A stretch of 51,627 bases of DNA from Micromonospora sp. ATCC 39149 (GCF_000158815.1 NZ_GG657738.1:2697128-2748754), one strand, 5' to 3'; positions 25,646 through 33,184 are shown, counted from the stretch's first letter. Notes: a model not told the origin generated them from the sequence alone. Program-made: numbers and translations.

Positions 25646-25720
25646 AGGTCGTCCTCGATCAGGGAGAGCGTGGCCTCTATGTGGCTTGGAGGCCACGCTC
25701 TCCGGCATCGAGCACGACCT
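25646..25720. repeat. long inverted repeat (32-bp arms, 11-bp loop)
   Basis: The left arm 25646-25677 pairs with the right arm 25689-25720 at 28 of 32 positions. The inner 15 bp (GGAGAGCGTGGCCTC and its complement) are perfect. It lies between the convergent M28 and Smr genes and could serve both as terminator, but the arms are far longer than the other terminators here, suggesting a mobile or REP-like origin. Confidence 0.8.
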
Positions 25721-25723
25721 TGC

Positions 25724-25765
25724 GCGCCCGAGCGACCGGAAGACGCGCCCGAGCGACCGGAAGAC
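25724..25765. repeat. tandem 21-bp direct repeat, two perfect copies
   Basis: Two identical 21-bp units starting GCGCCCGAGC abut at 25744/25745, right after the long inverted repeat and just before the Smr gene's 3' end. Only two copies are present, so it is not a CRISPR. Confidence 0.85.
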
Positions 25766-25788
25766 CAAGTCAGCGGGCCATGTCGGCG

Positions 25789-26043
25789 CTACTTCCAGCG
25801 GAAGTGGACGAAAAGTCGGCCGAAGTTCTTCGAGTCCTTCTCCACCCGGTGGTAGAGCTGCTTGACGTCCTTCTGGTCGAGGAAACGCAGCACCCGCTTC
25901 TTGAGCTGGCCGGAGCCCTTGCCGGGAATGATCTCGACGAGGGTGGCCTTCTTCGCCACCGCCTCGTCCATGATCCCGCGCAGCGCGCGGTCGATGTCCT
26001 GGCCCCGGTTGAAGATGTCGTGGAGGTCCAGTTTGAGCTTCAT
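25789..26043 (-). CDS. Smr-domain protein
   Basis: 84 aa from ATG 26043, with a GGGGGCGGG purine tract upstream. The whole protein is one Smr domain: MKLKLDLHDIFN (LDLH as in LDLHG), a helix RALRGIMDEAVAKKATLVEII, the glycine motif PGKGSGQLKKRVLRFL, and a basic C-terminus. Smr domains of MutS2 are nickases/endonucleases, and free Smr proteins occur in translation quality control (ribosome rescue). The LDLHG glycine is replaced by Asp here. A stand-alone copy of this size is common in actinobacteria. Its substrate is not predictable from context. Confidence 0.85.
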   Translation of the reverse strand: MKLKLDLHDIFNRGQDIDRALRGIMDEAVAKKATLVEIIPGKGSGQLKKRVLRFLDQKDVKQLYHRVEKDSKNFGRLFVHFRWK

Positions 26044-26212
26044 CCCGCCCCCACCACCTGCGCAGCTCCCATGGCAGCCCATGGTAGGCCGGCAGCCGCG
26101 GGGCGGGATCTCAGGCGTCGTCGTCCAGGTGGGGCTCGACACGCCCCGCCAGGAGAGGCCCTAGTGGGGAGAGTCGCGCGAAAGGTGCCTGGCCTGGACG
26201 GATCGGGGCCGG

Positions 26213-26246
26213 CGTCAGGGGGAGGGCGAGTCCCCTCCCCCTGACG
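26213..26246 (-). terminator. hairpin terminator after the TPR gene
   Basis: A perfect 14-bp stem (26213-26226 with 26233-26246; CGTCAGGGGGAGGG on one arm) with a six-base loop begins eight bases beyond the TPR-protein stop. It also lies upstream of the Smr gene on the same strand, separating the two transcripts. Confidence 0.75.
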
Positions 26247-26253
26247 GGCGCGG

Positions 26254-26622
26254 TCAGTGACCGCCGCTGACCCGGCTCTCCACCCGGCGCAGCGCGGTCG
26301 CGTAGTCGGCGTTCGTCGAGTACATCGCGGCGGCGATGCGCAGGTGCCGCAGCGCATCCGCCGGACGGTTCATCCGCTCCAGCGTCCGGCCCAGCACGTG
26401 GTGCGCGTAGTGGTCGCTCGGGTCACGGTCGACCAGCTCGCGTAGCTGCTCCTCGGCGCGGTTGAGCTGCGCCGTCTGGAAGTAGGCCCGGGCCAGCAGC
26501 TGCCGCACCGCGGAGTTGCCGGGCTCGGCCTCGACGATCGGCTCCAGCAGCCGAACCGCCCCGGACGCGTCACCCATCTCGAAGAACATGGTCGCCCGTC
26601 GGTACTCCGCCAGAAGGTCCAT
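26254..26622 (-). CDS. TPR-repeat protein
   Basis: 122 aa; ATG 26622 follows GGAGG at ideal spacing. Three tandem tetratricopeptide helices-turn-helices are visible (AEYRRATMFFEMGDASGAVRLLEPI, SAVRQLLARAYFQTAQLNRAEEQLREL, HYAHHVLGRTLERMNRPADALRHLRIA). There is no signal peptide or TM helix. Such small cytosolic TPR proteins are protein-interaction adaptors. The partner is unknown. It is closed by its own terminator. Confidence 0.85.
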   Translation of the reverse strand: MDLLAEYRRATMFFEMGDASGAVRLLEPIVEAEPGNSAVRQLLARAYFQTAQLNRAEEQLRELVDRDPSDHYAHHVLGRTLERMNRPADALRHLRIAAAMYSTNADYATALRRVESRVSGGH

Positions 26623-26723
26623 CGACCCACCTCCTCGTCTCGCGCCGCCACCTGATCCGACGCTGGCACAACACCGGCCGGACCGCGAGTGTTCCGCCGC
26701 CGGAACTTGCGGGCGGACGGGGT

Positions 26724-26777
26724 GTTAGGAAGGGGCCCTTCCTATACAAAAAGCGTTAATAAGGTGCCCTTCCTTAC
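26724..26777. repeat. 54-bp palindromic repeat, copy B
   Basis: It reads GTTAGGAAGGGGCCCTTCCT at the left, GCGTTAATAAGG in the centre-right, and ends CCTTCCTTAC. The left half is nearly self-complementary, and the two ends are inverted repeats, so a double hairpin or cruciform is possible. Its right end supplies the TAA stop codon (26774-26776, minus strand) of the ROK gene. Confidence 0.85.
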
Positions 26778-27520
26778 ACCAGGTCCCAGGCGCGGACGCC
26801 GCCGACTATGCCGGCCGTGTTGGGCACCACCACCACATCGTCGCCCATCCGGGCGAGCTGCTCGGGGCGAATCAGCCGGGAGTTGCCGCCGCCCAGGTAG
26901 AGCCGGTCCCAGCGGAACACCGGGCGCAGCCCGTCCACCACCTGTCGGATCCGGCGGGACCAGAACGCGTCGCCGAGGCGGCGGCGCTCCACCTCCCCCA
27001 CGTACGTGTCGTAGGTGGTGCCCCAGCGCACCGGGGCGTGCGACAGCTCCAGGTGCGGGGCGAGCGTGCCGCCGTCGAACAGGGCGCTGCCCAGCCCGGT
27101 GCCGAGCGTCAGCACCAGCTCGAGCCCCGTCCCGGCGACCACGCCCGCGCCGTGCACCTCGGCGTCGTTGAGCACCAGCGCGGGCACCCCGAACGCGTCG
27201 GCGAGCGCCGTCCGCGCGTCGAAGCCGGACCACTCGGCGAGCAGGTCGGGGTCGATCTTCGAGCGGGGGCCCGCCCGGGTCACGTAGTGCGGGGTGGCCA
27301 CCACCACGCCGCGCCGGAGCATGCCGGGCATCCCGACGGTCACCCGGTCGGCCGTGGGCAGCCGGGCCCCGAGGTCCAGCAGCGTCTTCACGAACAGCGC
27401 CGGCGGCAGCGGGTACGGGGTGGGCATCCGCAGCGGCCGGGCCCGCATGGTCCCCGCTCCGTCGAGCACCGAAGCCTTGATCCCGCCGCCCCCGCAGTCG
27501 ATTGCCAGGGTGGTCACCAC
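26774..27520 (-). CDS. ROK-family sugar kinase, polyphosphate-glucokinase-like
   Basis: 248 aa from GTG 27520 (the adjacent GTG 27517 is equally possible). ASKHA fold: phosphate-1 loop LAIDCGGGGIKASVLDG, catalytic Asp in VLNDAEVHGAG, and phosphate-2 LTLGTGLGSALFDGG. It lacks the CxCGxxGCxE zinc motif of repressor-type ROK proteins and has no HTH, so it is a kinase and not a regulator. The short length and missing zinc site resemble polyphosphate/ATP-glucokinases (PpgK), but the Gly-rich start differs (DCGGGG instead of DIGGSG), so substrate and donor are uncertain. The stop codon is formed by repeat copy B. It is divergent from the ABC-F gene. Confidence 0.82.
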   Translation of the reverse strand: MVTTLAIDCGGGGIKASVLDGAGTMRARPLRMPTPYPLPPALFVKTLLDLGARLPTADRVTVGMPGMLRRGVVVATPHYVTRAGPRSKIDPDLLAEWSGFDARTALADAFGVPALVLNDAEVHGAGVVAGTGLELVLTLGTGLGSALFDGGTLAPHLELSHAPVRWGTTYDTYVGEVERRRLGDAFWSRRIRQVVDGLRPVFRWDRLYLGGGNSRLIRPEQLARMGDDVVVVPNTAGIVGGVRAWDLV

Positions 27521-27587
27521 ACCGTGAGTGTGCCTCGTGTCCCGGGGCCGGGCGCGACCGGCGGCGCAATCCGGTCGACGCGGCCGA

Positions 27588-27593
27588 TAGGCT
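27588..27593 (+). promoter_or_regulatory. -10 element with a near-leaderless start for the ABC-F gene
   Basis: TAGGCT ends nine bases before ATG 27603, so the transcript would carry a leader of only about 2-3 bases. No ribosome binding site is present upstream of the ATG. Confidence 0.5.
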
Positions 27594-27602
27594 CGTCTCC
27601 TG

Positions 27603-29240
27603 ATGAGCGCGACTTTGGTGGTGAAGGACCTCGCGGCCGGGCACGGGGAGCGGCTGCTCTTCTCCGGGCTGGACCTGGTGGTCGCCCCGGGCGACGTGAT
27701 CGGCCTGGTGGGAGTGAACGGGGCGGGCAAGTCGACGCTGCTGCGTACCCTCGCCGGGTTGCTGCCGGTCGAGTCCGGCAGCGTCACGCTGAGCCCGCCC
27801 ACCGCGACCGTGGGGCACCTTCCGCAGGAGCCTGAGCGCCGACCCGGGGAGACGGTCCGGGATTTCCTGGCCCGGCGGACCGGGGTGACGGCTGCCCAGG
27901 CGGCCCTGGACGCCGCGGCCGAGGCGCTGACCGCCGGGGCGGCCGGGGCCGACGACGCGTACGCCGAGGCGCTGGAGCGCTGGTTGGGCCTGGGCGGGGC
28001 GGACCTGGAGGAGCGGGCCGAGCAGGTGGCCGCCGAGTTGGGGCTCACCGTCGACCTGGACCATCCGACGACGGCCCTCTCCGGTGGCCAGGCGGCCCGG
28101 GCCGGGCTGGCGTCGCTGCTGCTCAGCCGCTACGACGTGTTCCTGCTCGACGAGCCCACCAACGACCTGGACCTGGCCGGGCTGGACCGGCTGGAGGGGT
28201 TCGTCACCGGGCTGCGCGCCGGCACGGTGCTGGTCAGCCACGACCGGGAGTTCCTCGCCCGCACGGTGACCCGGGTGCTGGAGCTGGACCTGCACCAGCA
28301 GCTCGTCCGGCACTACGGCGGCGGCTACGCGGCGTACCTGGAGGAGCGGGAGGTGGCCCGCCGGCACGCCCGCGCCGAGTACGAGGAGTACGCCGACACC
28401 CGGGCCTCGCTGGAGGCCCGCGCCCGCACCCAACGGGCGTGGATGGAGAAGGGCGTGCGCAACGCCCGCCGCAAGGCCACCGACCCGGACAAGCACGTGA
28501 AGCACTTCCGGGGCGAGACGTCGGAGAAGCAGGCGGCGAAGGCCCGGCAGACGGACCGGCTGATCGAGCGGCTGGAGGTGGTCGAGGAGCCGCGCAGGGA
28601 GTGGGAGCTGCGGATGGAGATCGCCGCCGCGCCCCGCGCCGGCGCCGTCGTGGCCGCGCTGCGCGATGCCGTGGTACGCCGGGGAGGCTTCACCCTCGGC
28701 CCGGTGAACCTTCAGATCGACTGGGCCGACCGGGTGGCGATCACCGGGGCGAACGGGTCCGGCAAGACCACCCTGCTCGGCGCGCTGCTGGGCCGGCTGC
28801 CGCTGGACGCCGGGCACGCCTCGCTCGGCCCGGGGGTGGTGGTCGGCGAGGTCGACCAGGCCCGGGGGCTGTTCCTCGGCGACCAGCCGCTGCTGGACGC
28901 GTTCCGGCTGGCCGTACCGGAGCTGTCGCCGGCGGACGCGCGGACGCTGCTGGCCAAGTTCGGCCTGCGGGCCGATCACGTGCTGCGCACGGCGGCGTCG
29001 CTGTCGCCGGGCGAGCGGACCCGGGCGGCGCTGGCGCTGTTGCAGGGGCGCGGGGTGAACCTGCTGGTGCTCGACGAGCCGACGAACCACCTGGATCTGG
29101 CGGCGATCGAGCAGTTGGAGTCGGCGCTGGCCGGCTACCCGGGGACGCTGCTGCTGGTGACGCACGACCGGCGGATGCTGGACGCGGTGGCCGTCAACCG
29201 CCGGGTACGGGTGGACGGCGGGCGGATCGCCGAGTTCTGA
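27603..29240 (+). CDS. ABC-F family ATPase
   Basis: 545 aa with two nucleotide-binding domains and no membrane segments. NBD1: Walker A GVNGAGKST, signature LSGGQAARAGLA, Walker B FLLDEPTNDLD, switch SHDREFL. A ~100-residue charged linker (about residues 250-345) is the ABC-F interdomain arm that reaches into the ribosomal E/P site in known members. NBD2: GANGSGKTT, signature LSPGERTRAALAL, Walker B LVLDEPTNHLD, THDRRML. ABC-F proteins act on translating ribosomes, as translation factors (EttA type) or antibiotic-protection proteins; sequence alone does not decide. No antibiotic cluster is nearby, so a housekeeping translation role is as likely as resistance. Confidence 0.9.
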   Translation: MSATLVVKDLAAGHGERLLFSGLDLVVAPGDVIGLVGVNGAGKSTLLRTLAGLLPVESGSVTLSPPTATVGHLPQEPERRPGETVRDFLARRTGVTAAQAALDAAAEALTAGAAGADDAYAEALERWLGLGGADLEERAEQVAAELGLTVDLDHPTTALSGGQAARAGLASLLLSRYDVFLLDEPTNDLDLAGLDRLEGFVTGLRAGTVLVSHDREFLARTVTRVLELDLHQQLVRHYGGGYAAYLEEREVARRHARAEYEEYADTRASLEARARTQRAWMEKGVRNARRKATDPDKHVKHFRGETSEKQAAKARQTDRLIERLEVVEEPRREWELRMEIAAAPRAGAVVAALRDAVVRRGGFTLGPVNLQIDWADRVAITGANGSGKTTLLGALLGRLPLDAGHASLGPGVVVGEVDQARGLFLGDQPLLDAFRLAVPELSPADARTLLAKFGLRADHVLRTAASLSPGERTRAALALLQGRGVNLLVLDEPTNHLDLAAIEQLESALAGYPGTLLLVTHDRRMLDAVAVNRRVRVDGGRIAEF

Positions 29241-29279
29241 CGGCGTGCCGACGGCGGCCGGCGGGGTGACAATGACTCC

Positions 29280-29597
29280 ATGCTCAAGTGGGAGTACGCG
29301 CTGTTGGTCCGGCGCCGCCAGGCGGCCAGCACGGACATCGGCTGGGAGGTCGTGTTCGTCTGGTACGGCCCGGACGGCTCGATGATCGACGTCACCCCGT
29401 ACGGCGACACGGCGCTGGCCCACCTGAACCGGGCCGGTGACCAGGGCTGGGAGCTGGTCGGGATGAGCGAGGACCCGTCGCAGCCGGGCAGCAGCGAGCT
29501 GCACCGGTACCACCTCAAGCGGCCCAAGACGGCGGTCGCGCCGCCCCGGCAGCGGATCCGGGGCGCGGGCCGCGCCGCCCGGCGCACCACCGGCTGA
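29280..29597 (+). CDS. DUF4177-like small protein
   Basis: 105 aa. The pattern KWEYALLVRRR...WEVVFVWYGPDG...DTALAHLNRAGDQGWELVGM matches the short DUF4177 family (WEY...LN.LG..GWELV), followed by a basic, Pro/Arg-rich tail. The function of the family is unknown. A -10-like GACAAT at 29268-29273 ends six bases before the ATG, so the mRNA is probably leaderless; no Shine-Dalgarno sequence is present. It follows the ABC-F gene by 39 bp. Confidence 0.7.
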   Translation: MLKWEYALLVRRRQAASTDIGWEVVFVWYGPDGSMIDVTPYGDTALAHLNRAGDQGWELVGMSEDPSQPGSSELHRYHLKRPKTAVAPPRQRIRGAGRAARRTTG

Positions 29598-29697
29598 CCG
29601 GGCCCGATCCCGATCCCGCTCGTTCGTTCGGGGGACGTGGCCGGAGGCGGGGCATATCGCCGGCCCAGCTGGGTATCGGGCGCACCGGAGGTGGCCC

Positions 29698-30423
29698 ATG
29701 GTCGCGATGGCCCTGACCGTGCCCTCGGCCGAACGGCTGCGGGCGGTCGACGAGTTCCTCGCCGAGGCGTGGGCCGATCAGGTGGCACACGACCGGCGGC
29801 TGCGGGAGCTGGCGGTGCGGGTGCGCTTCGACCGGGGGGTGGCCCACCTGACCGGCGAGGTCGCCGACGCCGCGCAGTTGCGCCTGCTCCGGGACCTGGT
29901 CGGCCGGCTCGCCGGGGTGTTCGGCGTCTGGTGCCGGGTACGGGTCGCCGGCCGCGACCCGGTCGTGGTCGATTTGGGCTGCGGCAGCACCAAGCAGTAC
30001 CCGCTGAACCTGGGGCTGGACATCTACCCCGCCCCGGGGGTGGACGCGGTGGCCGACCTGTCCGGGTCGCTGCCGCTGGCCGACGACTCGGTGGACGTGC
30101 TGTTCGCGGTGCACATCCTGGAGCACCTGATCGACTTCCTGCCGCTGGTGGACGAGTGCCACCGGGTGTTGCGCCCAGGCGGGGTGCTGCACGTGATGAG
30201 CCCCTGGTGGGGGCACGTGAACGCGGTAGCCGACCCGACCCACGTCCGGCTGCTCGACGTGCAGACGGTCAAGGGGATCTGCCTGCAACGCCCGCCGGGC
30301 ACCCCGCGCTGGTATCCCCTGCACGTGGGCTGCGACGGGGCCAGCATCTTCGCCGACCTGACGCCGTTGCCTGCGGACGCTCCGGCTCCCGCCGCCGCCC
30401 ACCTGTCCCGCTTCTTCAGCTGA
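29698..30423 (+). CDS. BON-domain / class I methyltransferase fusion
   Basis: 241 aa, ATG 29698 with GGAGGTGG just upstream. Residues about 28-78 look like a BON domain (LRELAVRVRFDRGVAHLTGEV...LAGVFGVWCRVRV), which usually binds phospholipid and is found in exported or membrane proteins. Immediately after it comes a methyltransferase core: VVVDLGCGSTKQYPLNLGLDIYP, DLSGSLPLADDSVDVLFAVHILEHL, LRPGGVLHVMSPWW. The GDIxPxPGVD-like acidic loop is typical of Methyltransf_11/rhamnosyl or lipid-modifying enzymes. There is no signal peptide, so both domains are cytosolic. It ends inside an 8-bp palindrome shared with the convergent LacI gene's stop. Confidence 0.75.
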   Translation: MVAMALTVPSAERLRAVDEFLAEAWADQVAHDRRLRELAVRVRFDRGVAHLTGEVADAAQLRLLRDLVGRLAGVFGVWCRVRVAGRDPVVVDLGCGSTKQYPLNLGLDIYPAPGVDAVADLSGSLPLADDSVDVLFAVHILEHLIDFLPLVDECHRVLRPGGVLHVMSPWWGHVNAVADPTHVRLLDVQTVKGICLQRPPGTPRWYPLHVGCDGASIFADLTPLPADAPAPAAAHLSRFFS

Positions 30424-31441
30424 CGGTGGGGGTGTCAGCGGGCGGGGTGGTGCTCTCGCGGGGGGTCAGGCGGTAGGGGGCGTGGGCGTCCCTCGGCGGG
30501 GTGCGCCGGTCGCCATCGACGCGGTTGGCGAGGAGTTCCACCGCCAGCCGCGCGATGCGTTCCTTGTCGGGCGCGATGGTGGTGAGGGTGGGGATGGAGA
30601 AGCGGCCGTCCTCGATGTCGTCGAAGCCGGCGACCGCCACGTCGCCGGGGACCCGCAGGCCCGCCTCGTGCAGCGCCCGCAGGGCACCGAGGGCGAGGGT
30701 GTCGTCGCAGCAGAAGACGGCGTCGGGGCGTACCCCCGAGGTGAGCAGGTGGCGCATGGCGGCCGCGCCGTTCGCGCGGTGCCAGGCCGGCGCGGGCGCG
30801 ACGAGCCGCTCGTCGTACGCGATGCCGGCCTCGTCGAGCGCGGCGGCGTAGCCGGCGAGGCGGAGCCGGGCGGTGGCCCCCTCCGGGGTGCGCTGCGCGC
30901 CGATCGCGGCGATCCGGCGGCGGCCGAGGGAGATCAGGTGGGCGGTGGCCTTCCGGGCGGCGGCCAGGTTGTCGATCACCACGTGGTCGGCGGGGCCGTG
31001 GTCGACGCGCTCGCCGAGCAGCACCAGCGGGGTGCCGTCCAGGCCGGCGAGGTCCTCGGCGGTCAGCGCCAGCGGGCTGAAGATCAGGCCGTCGATGAGG
31101 TGGTCGCCGATGCCGGCGGCGACCCGCTCCCGTTCCGAGCCGCCGCCGGTCTGGTCGATCAGGACCGCCCAGCCCCGCTCGGCGGCGGCGGTGACCACGT
31201 GCCGGGCCAGCTCGGCGAAGTACGGGATGTCCAGCCCCGGCACCGCCAGGGCGATCACCCCGGTGCGCCCCTTGCGCAGGTTGCGCGCCGAGAGGTTGGG
31301 TCGGTAGTTGAGGTCGGCGACGGCCTGCTCGACCCGGGCCCGGGTGTCCGGCCGCACGTGCTGGTAGCCGTTGACGACGTTGGAGACGGTCTTGACCGAC
31401 ACGCCCGCCCGCTCTGCCACGTCCTTCAGCCTGTGTCGCAC
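30416..31441 (-). CDS. LacI-family transcriptional repressor
   Basis: 341 aa from GTG 31441, with GGGAGG upstream. The N-terminal LacI HTH is RLKDVAERAGVSVKTVSNVVNGYQHVRPDTRARVEQAVADLNYRPN, including the hinge helix region (LSARNLRKGRTGVIALAVPG). The periplasmic-binding-protein-like sensor domain follows (about 60-330), with PDAVFCCDDTLALGALRAL and VAVAGFDDIEDGRF typical of the family. It is divergent from the GH51 arabinofuranosidase gene, so its effector is probably arabinose or an arabino-oligosaccharide (inference from context). It overlaps the methyltransferase tail-to-tail by eight bases. Confidence 0.92.
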   Translation of the reverse strand: MRHRLKDVAERAGVSVKTVSNVVNGYQHVRPDTRARVEQAVADLNYRPNLSARNLRKGRTGVIALAVPGLDIPYFAELARHVVTAAAERGWAVLIDQTGGGSERERVAAGIGDHLIDGLIFSPLALTAEDLAGLDGTPLVLLGERVDHGPADHVVIDNLAAARKATAHLISLGRRRIAAIGAQRTPEGATARLRLAGYAAALDEAGIAYDERLVAPAPAWHRANGAAAMRHLLTSGVRPDAVFCCDDTLALGALRALHEAGLRVPGDVAVAGFDDIEDGRFSIPTLTTIAPDKERIARLAVELLANRVDGDRRTPPRDAHAPYRLTPRESTTPPADTPTVS

Positions 31442-31490
31442 TGACGCCTCCCGCTGGTACTGCCGGCACCCTACCGGCGCCCGTGCCCTT

Positions 31491-31509
31491 TACAACGTTG
31501 AGTACAACG
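31491..31509. promoter_or_regulatory. candidate LacI-family operator between the repressor and arabinofuranosidase genes
   Basis: TACAACGTTGAGTACAACG contains a perfect CAACGTTG palindrome (31493-31500) with the central CG typical of LacI operators. A second TACAACG half-site lies 12 bp downstream. It is 50 bp upstream of the LacI start and about 40 bp upstream of the GH51 start, so it could control both. Confidence 0.6.
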
Positions 31510-31547
31510 ATATAGAACCAACGGAACGACGAAAGGTGGACTCCTTG

Positions 31548-33059
31548 GTGACCGCGCAGCTGACCATTGACCCGGCCTTCACGATCGGACCGGTCGACCG
31601 CCGGATCTTCGGCTCCTTCGTCGAACACCTGGGACGCTGCGTGTACGGCGGGGTCTACGAGCCGGGCCACCCCACCGCCGACCCGCGCGGCCTGCGCGGC
31701 GACGTGCTGGAGCTGACCCGCGAGCTCGGCGTCTCCGTGGTCCGCTACCCCGGCGGCAACTTCGTCTCCGGCTACCGCTGGGAGGACGGCGTCGGCCCGG
31801 TCGCCGACCGGCCCCGCCGGCTCGACCTCGCCTGGAAGACGATCGAGACCAACGCGTTCGGCCTCGACGAGTTCGTGACCTGGGCGGCGACGGCCGGTGT
31901 CGAGCCGATGATGGCCGTCAACCTCGGCACGCGGGGCGTGCAGGAGGCGTGCGACCTGCTGGAGTACGCCAACCACCCGGGCGGCACCCGGCTGTCGGAC
32001 CTGCGCCGGGAGCACGGCGCGAAGGAGCCGTACGGGGTGAAGCTGTGGTGCCTCGGCAACGAACTGGACGGCCCGTGGCAGATCGGGCACAAGACCGCCG
32101 ACGAGTACGGCCGGCTCGCCGCCGAGACCGCCCGCGCGATGAAGATGATCGACCCCTCGGTTAGCCTGGTCGCCTGCGGCAGTTCCGGCCGGGGCATGCC
32201 GACGTTCGCCTCCTGGGAGGCGACCGTGCTGGAGCACACCTACGAGCACGTGGACTACATCTCCGCGCACACCTACTACGACCCGTCCGACGGCGACCGG
32301 GCCAGCCTCCTCGCCTCGGCCGTGGACATGGACCACTTCATCGCGGAGGTGGTGGCGACGGCCGACCACGTGGCGGCGAAGCAGCGGCACCGGCGCAAGC
32401 TGAAGATCTCGTTCGACGAGTGGAACGTCTGGTACCAGTCCCGCCTCCAGGCCGACCTGGACCGGCGCGGCTGGGTCGAGGCCCCCGCCCTGATCGAGGA
32501 CGACTACACCGCCGTCGACGCGGTGGTCGTCGGCGACCTGCTGATCACCCTGCTCCGGCACGCCGACCGGGTCGGGGTGGCCTGCCAGGCGCAGCTCGCC
32601 AACGTGATCGCCCCGATCCGCACCCGCACCGGCGGTCCGGCCTGGCGGCAGAGCATCTTCCACCCGTTCGCCCTCACCGCCCGGCATGCCCGGGGCACCG
32701 TGCTGCGCACCGAGCCGGCCTGCCCGACGTACGCCACCAAGCGGTACGGCGACGTCCCGGTGCTGGACACCGTGGCGCTGCACGACGAGGAGACCGGCGA
32801 GTTGGCCGTCCTCGCGGTCAACCGGGGCTCCGCCGACCTCCCCCTCGACCTGGACCTGCGCGGCCTGCCGGGCCTGTCCGGGGCGGCCCACCTGACCCTC
32901 GCCGCCGGGGCCGACCCGGACGCCACCAACACCGAGGCCGAGCCCGACCGGGTCACGCCCCGGGAGCTGCCCATCCCCACCCCGGACGGGGGGCGCTGCT
33001 CGGTGCTCCTGCCGGCGGTCTCCTGGAACCTGCTGCGCTTCGCCCCCACCGGCGGGTAG
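31548..33059 (+). CDS. GH51 alpha-L-arabinofuranosidase
   Basis: 503 aa from GTG 31548 (AAAGG about 12 bases upstream; in-frame TTG 31545 and GTG 31536 are alternatives). GH51 motifs: FGSFVEHLGRCVYGGVYEP, VRYPGGNFVSGYRWEDGVGP, the acid/base region KLWCLGNELDGPWQIGH (Glu in GNE), HTYYDPSD, and the nucleophile region ISFDEWNVWYQ (Glu in FDEW). No signal peptide is visible, so it probably works in the cytoplasm on imported arabino-oligosaccharides, as many GH51 enzymes do. Length matches the family (~500 aa). Regulation is likely by the divergent LacI repressor. Confidence 0.93.
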   Translation: MTAQLTIDPAFTIGPVDRRIFGSFVEHLGRCVYGGVYEPGHPTADPRGLRGDVLELTRELGVSVVRYPGGNFVSGYRWEDGVGPVADRPRRLDLAWKTIETNAFGLDEFVTWAATAGVEPMMAVNLGTRGVQEACDLLEYANHPGGTRLSDLRREHGAKEPYGVKLWCLGNELDGPWQIGHKTADEYGRLAAETARAMKMIDPSVSLVACGSSGRGMPTFASWEATVLEHTYEHVDYISAHTYYDPSDGDRASLLASAVDMDHFIAEVVATADHVAAKQRHRRKLKISFDEWNVWYQSRLQADLDRRGWVEAPALIEDDYTAVDAVVVGDLLITLLRHADRVGVACQAQLANVIAPIRTRTGGPAWRQSIFHPFALTARHARGTVLRTEPACPTYATKRYGDVPVLDTVALHDEETGELAVLAVNRGSADLPLDLDLRGLPGLSGAAHLTLAAGADPDATNTEAEPDRVTPRELPIPTPDGGRCSVLLPAVSWNLLRFAPTGG

Positions 33060-33067
33060 CGGGCCGG

Positions 33068-33120
33068 GTGAGAAGGGCTCCCTTCTCTACCTCAGGCGTT
33101 AACAGGGGGCCCTTCCTTAC
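33068..33120. repeat. 53-bp palindromic repeat, copy C
   Basis: It starts GTGAGAAGGGCTCCCTTCTC, contains GCGTTAACAGGGGGCCC and ends CCTTCCTTAC. It aligns to copies A and B with one missing base. The left half is a perfect hairpin, AGAAGGG/CCCTTCT. It begins nine bases after the arabinofuranosidase stop codon. Confidence 0.85.
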
Positions 33121-33184
33121 GGCACGGAATCAGGTCGGCGGTCTTGCGCCACCCCCGTCCGGTGTGAAAATTTCCTACCAACGG

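Noticed and set aside
25724..25765. Possible start of a CRISPR array
   Set aside because: Two directly abutting copies with no spacers and no cas genes.
26774..27520. ROK-type sugar repressor
   Set aside because: There is no N-terminal helix-turn-helix and no CxCGxxGC zinc motif; kinase motifs are complete.
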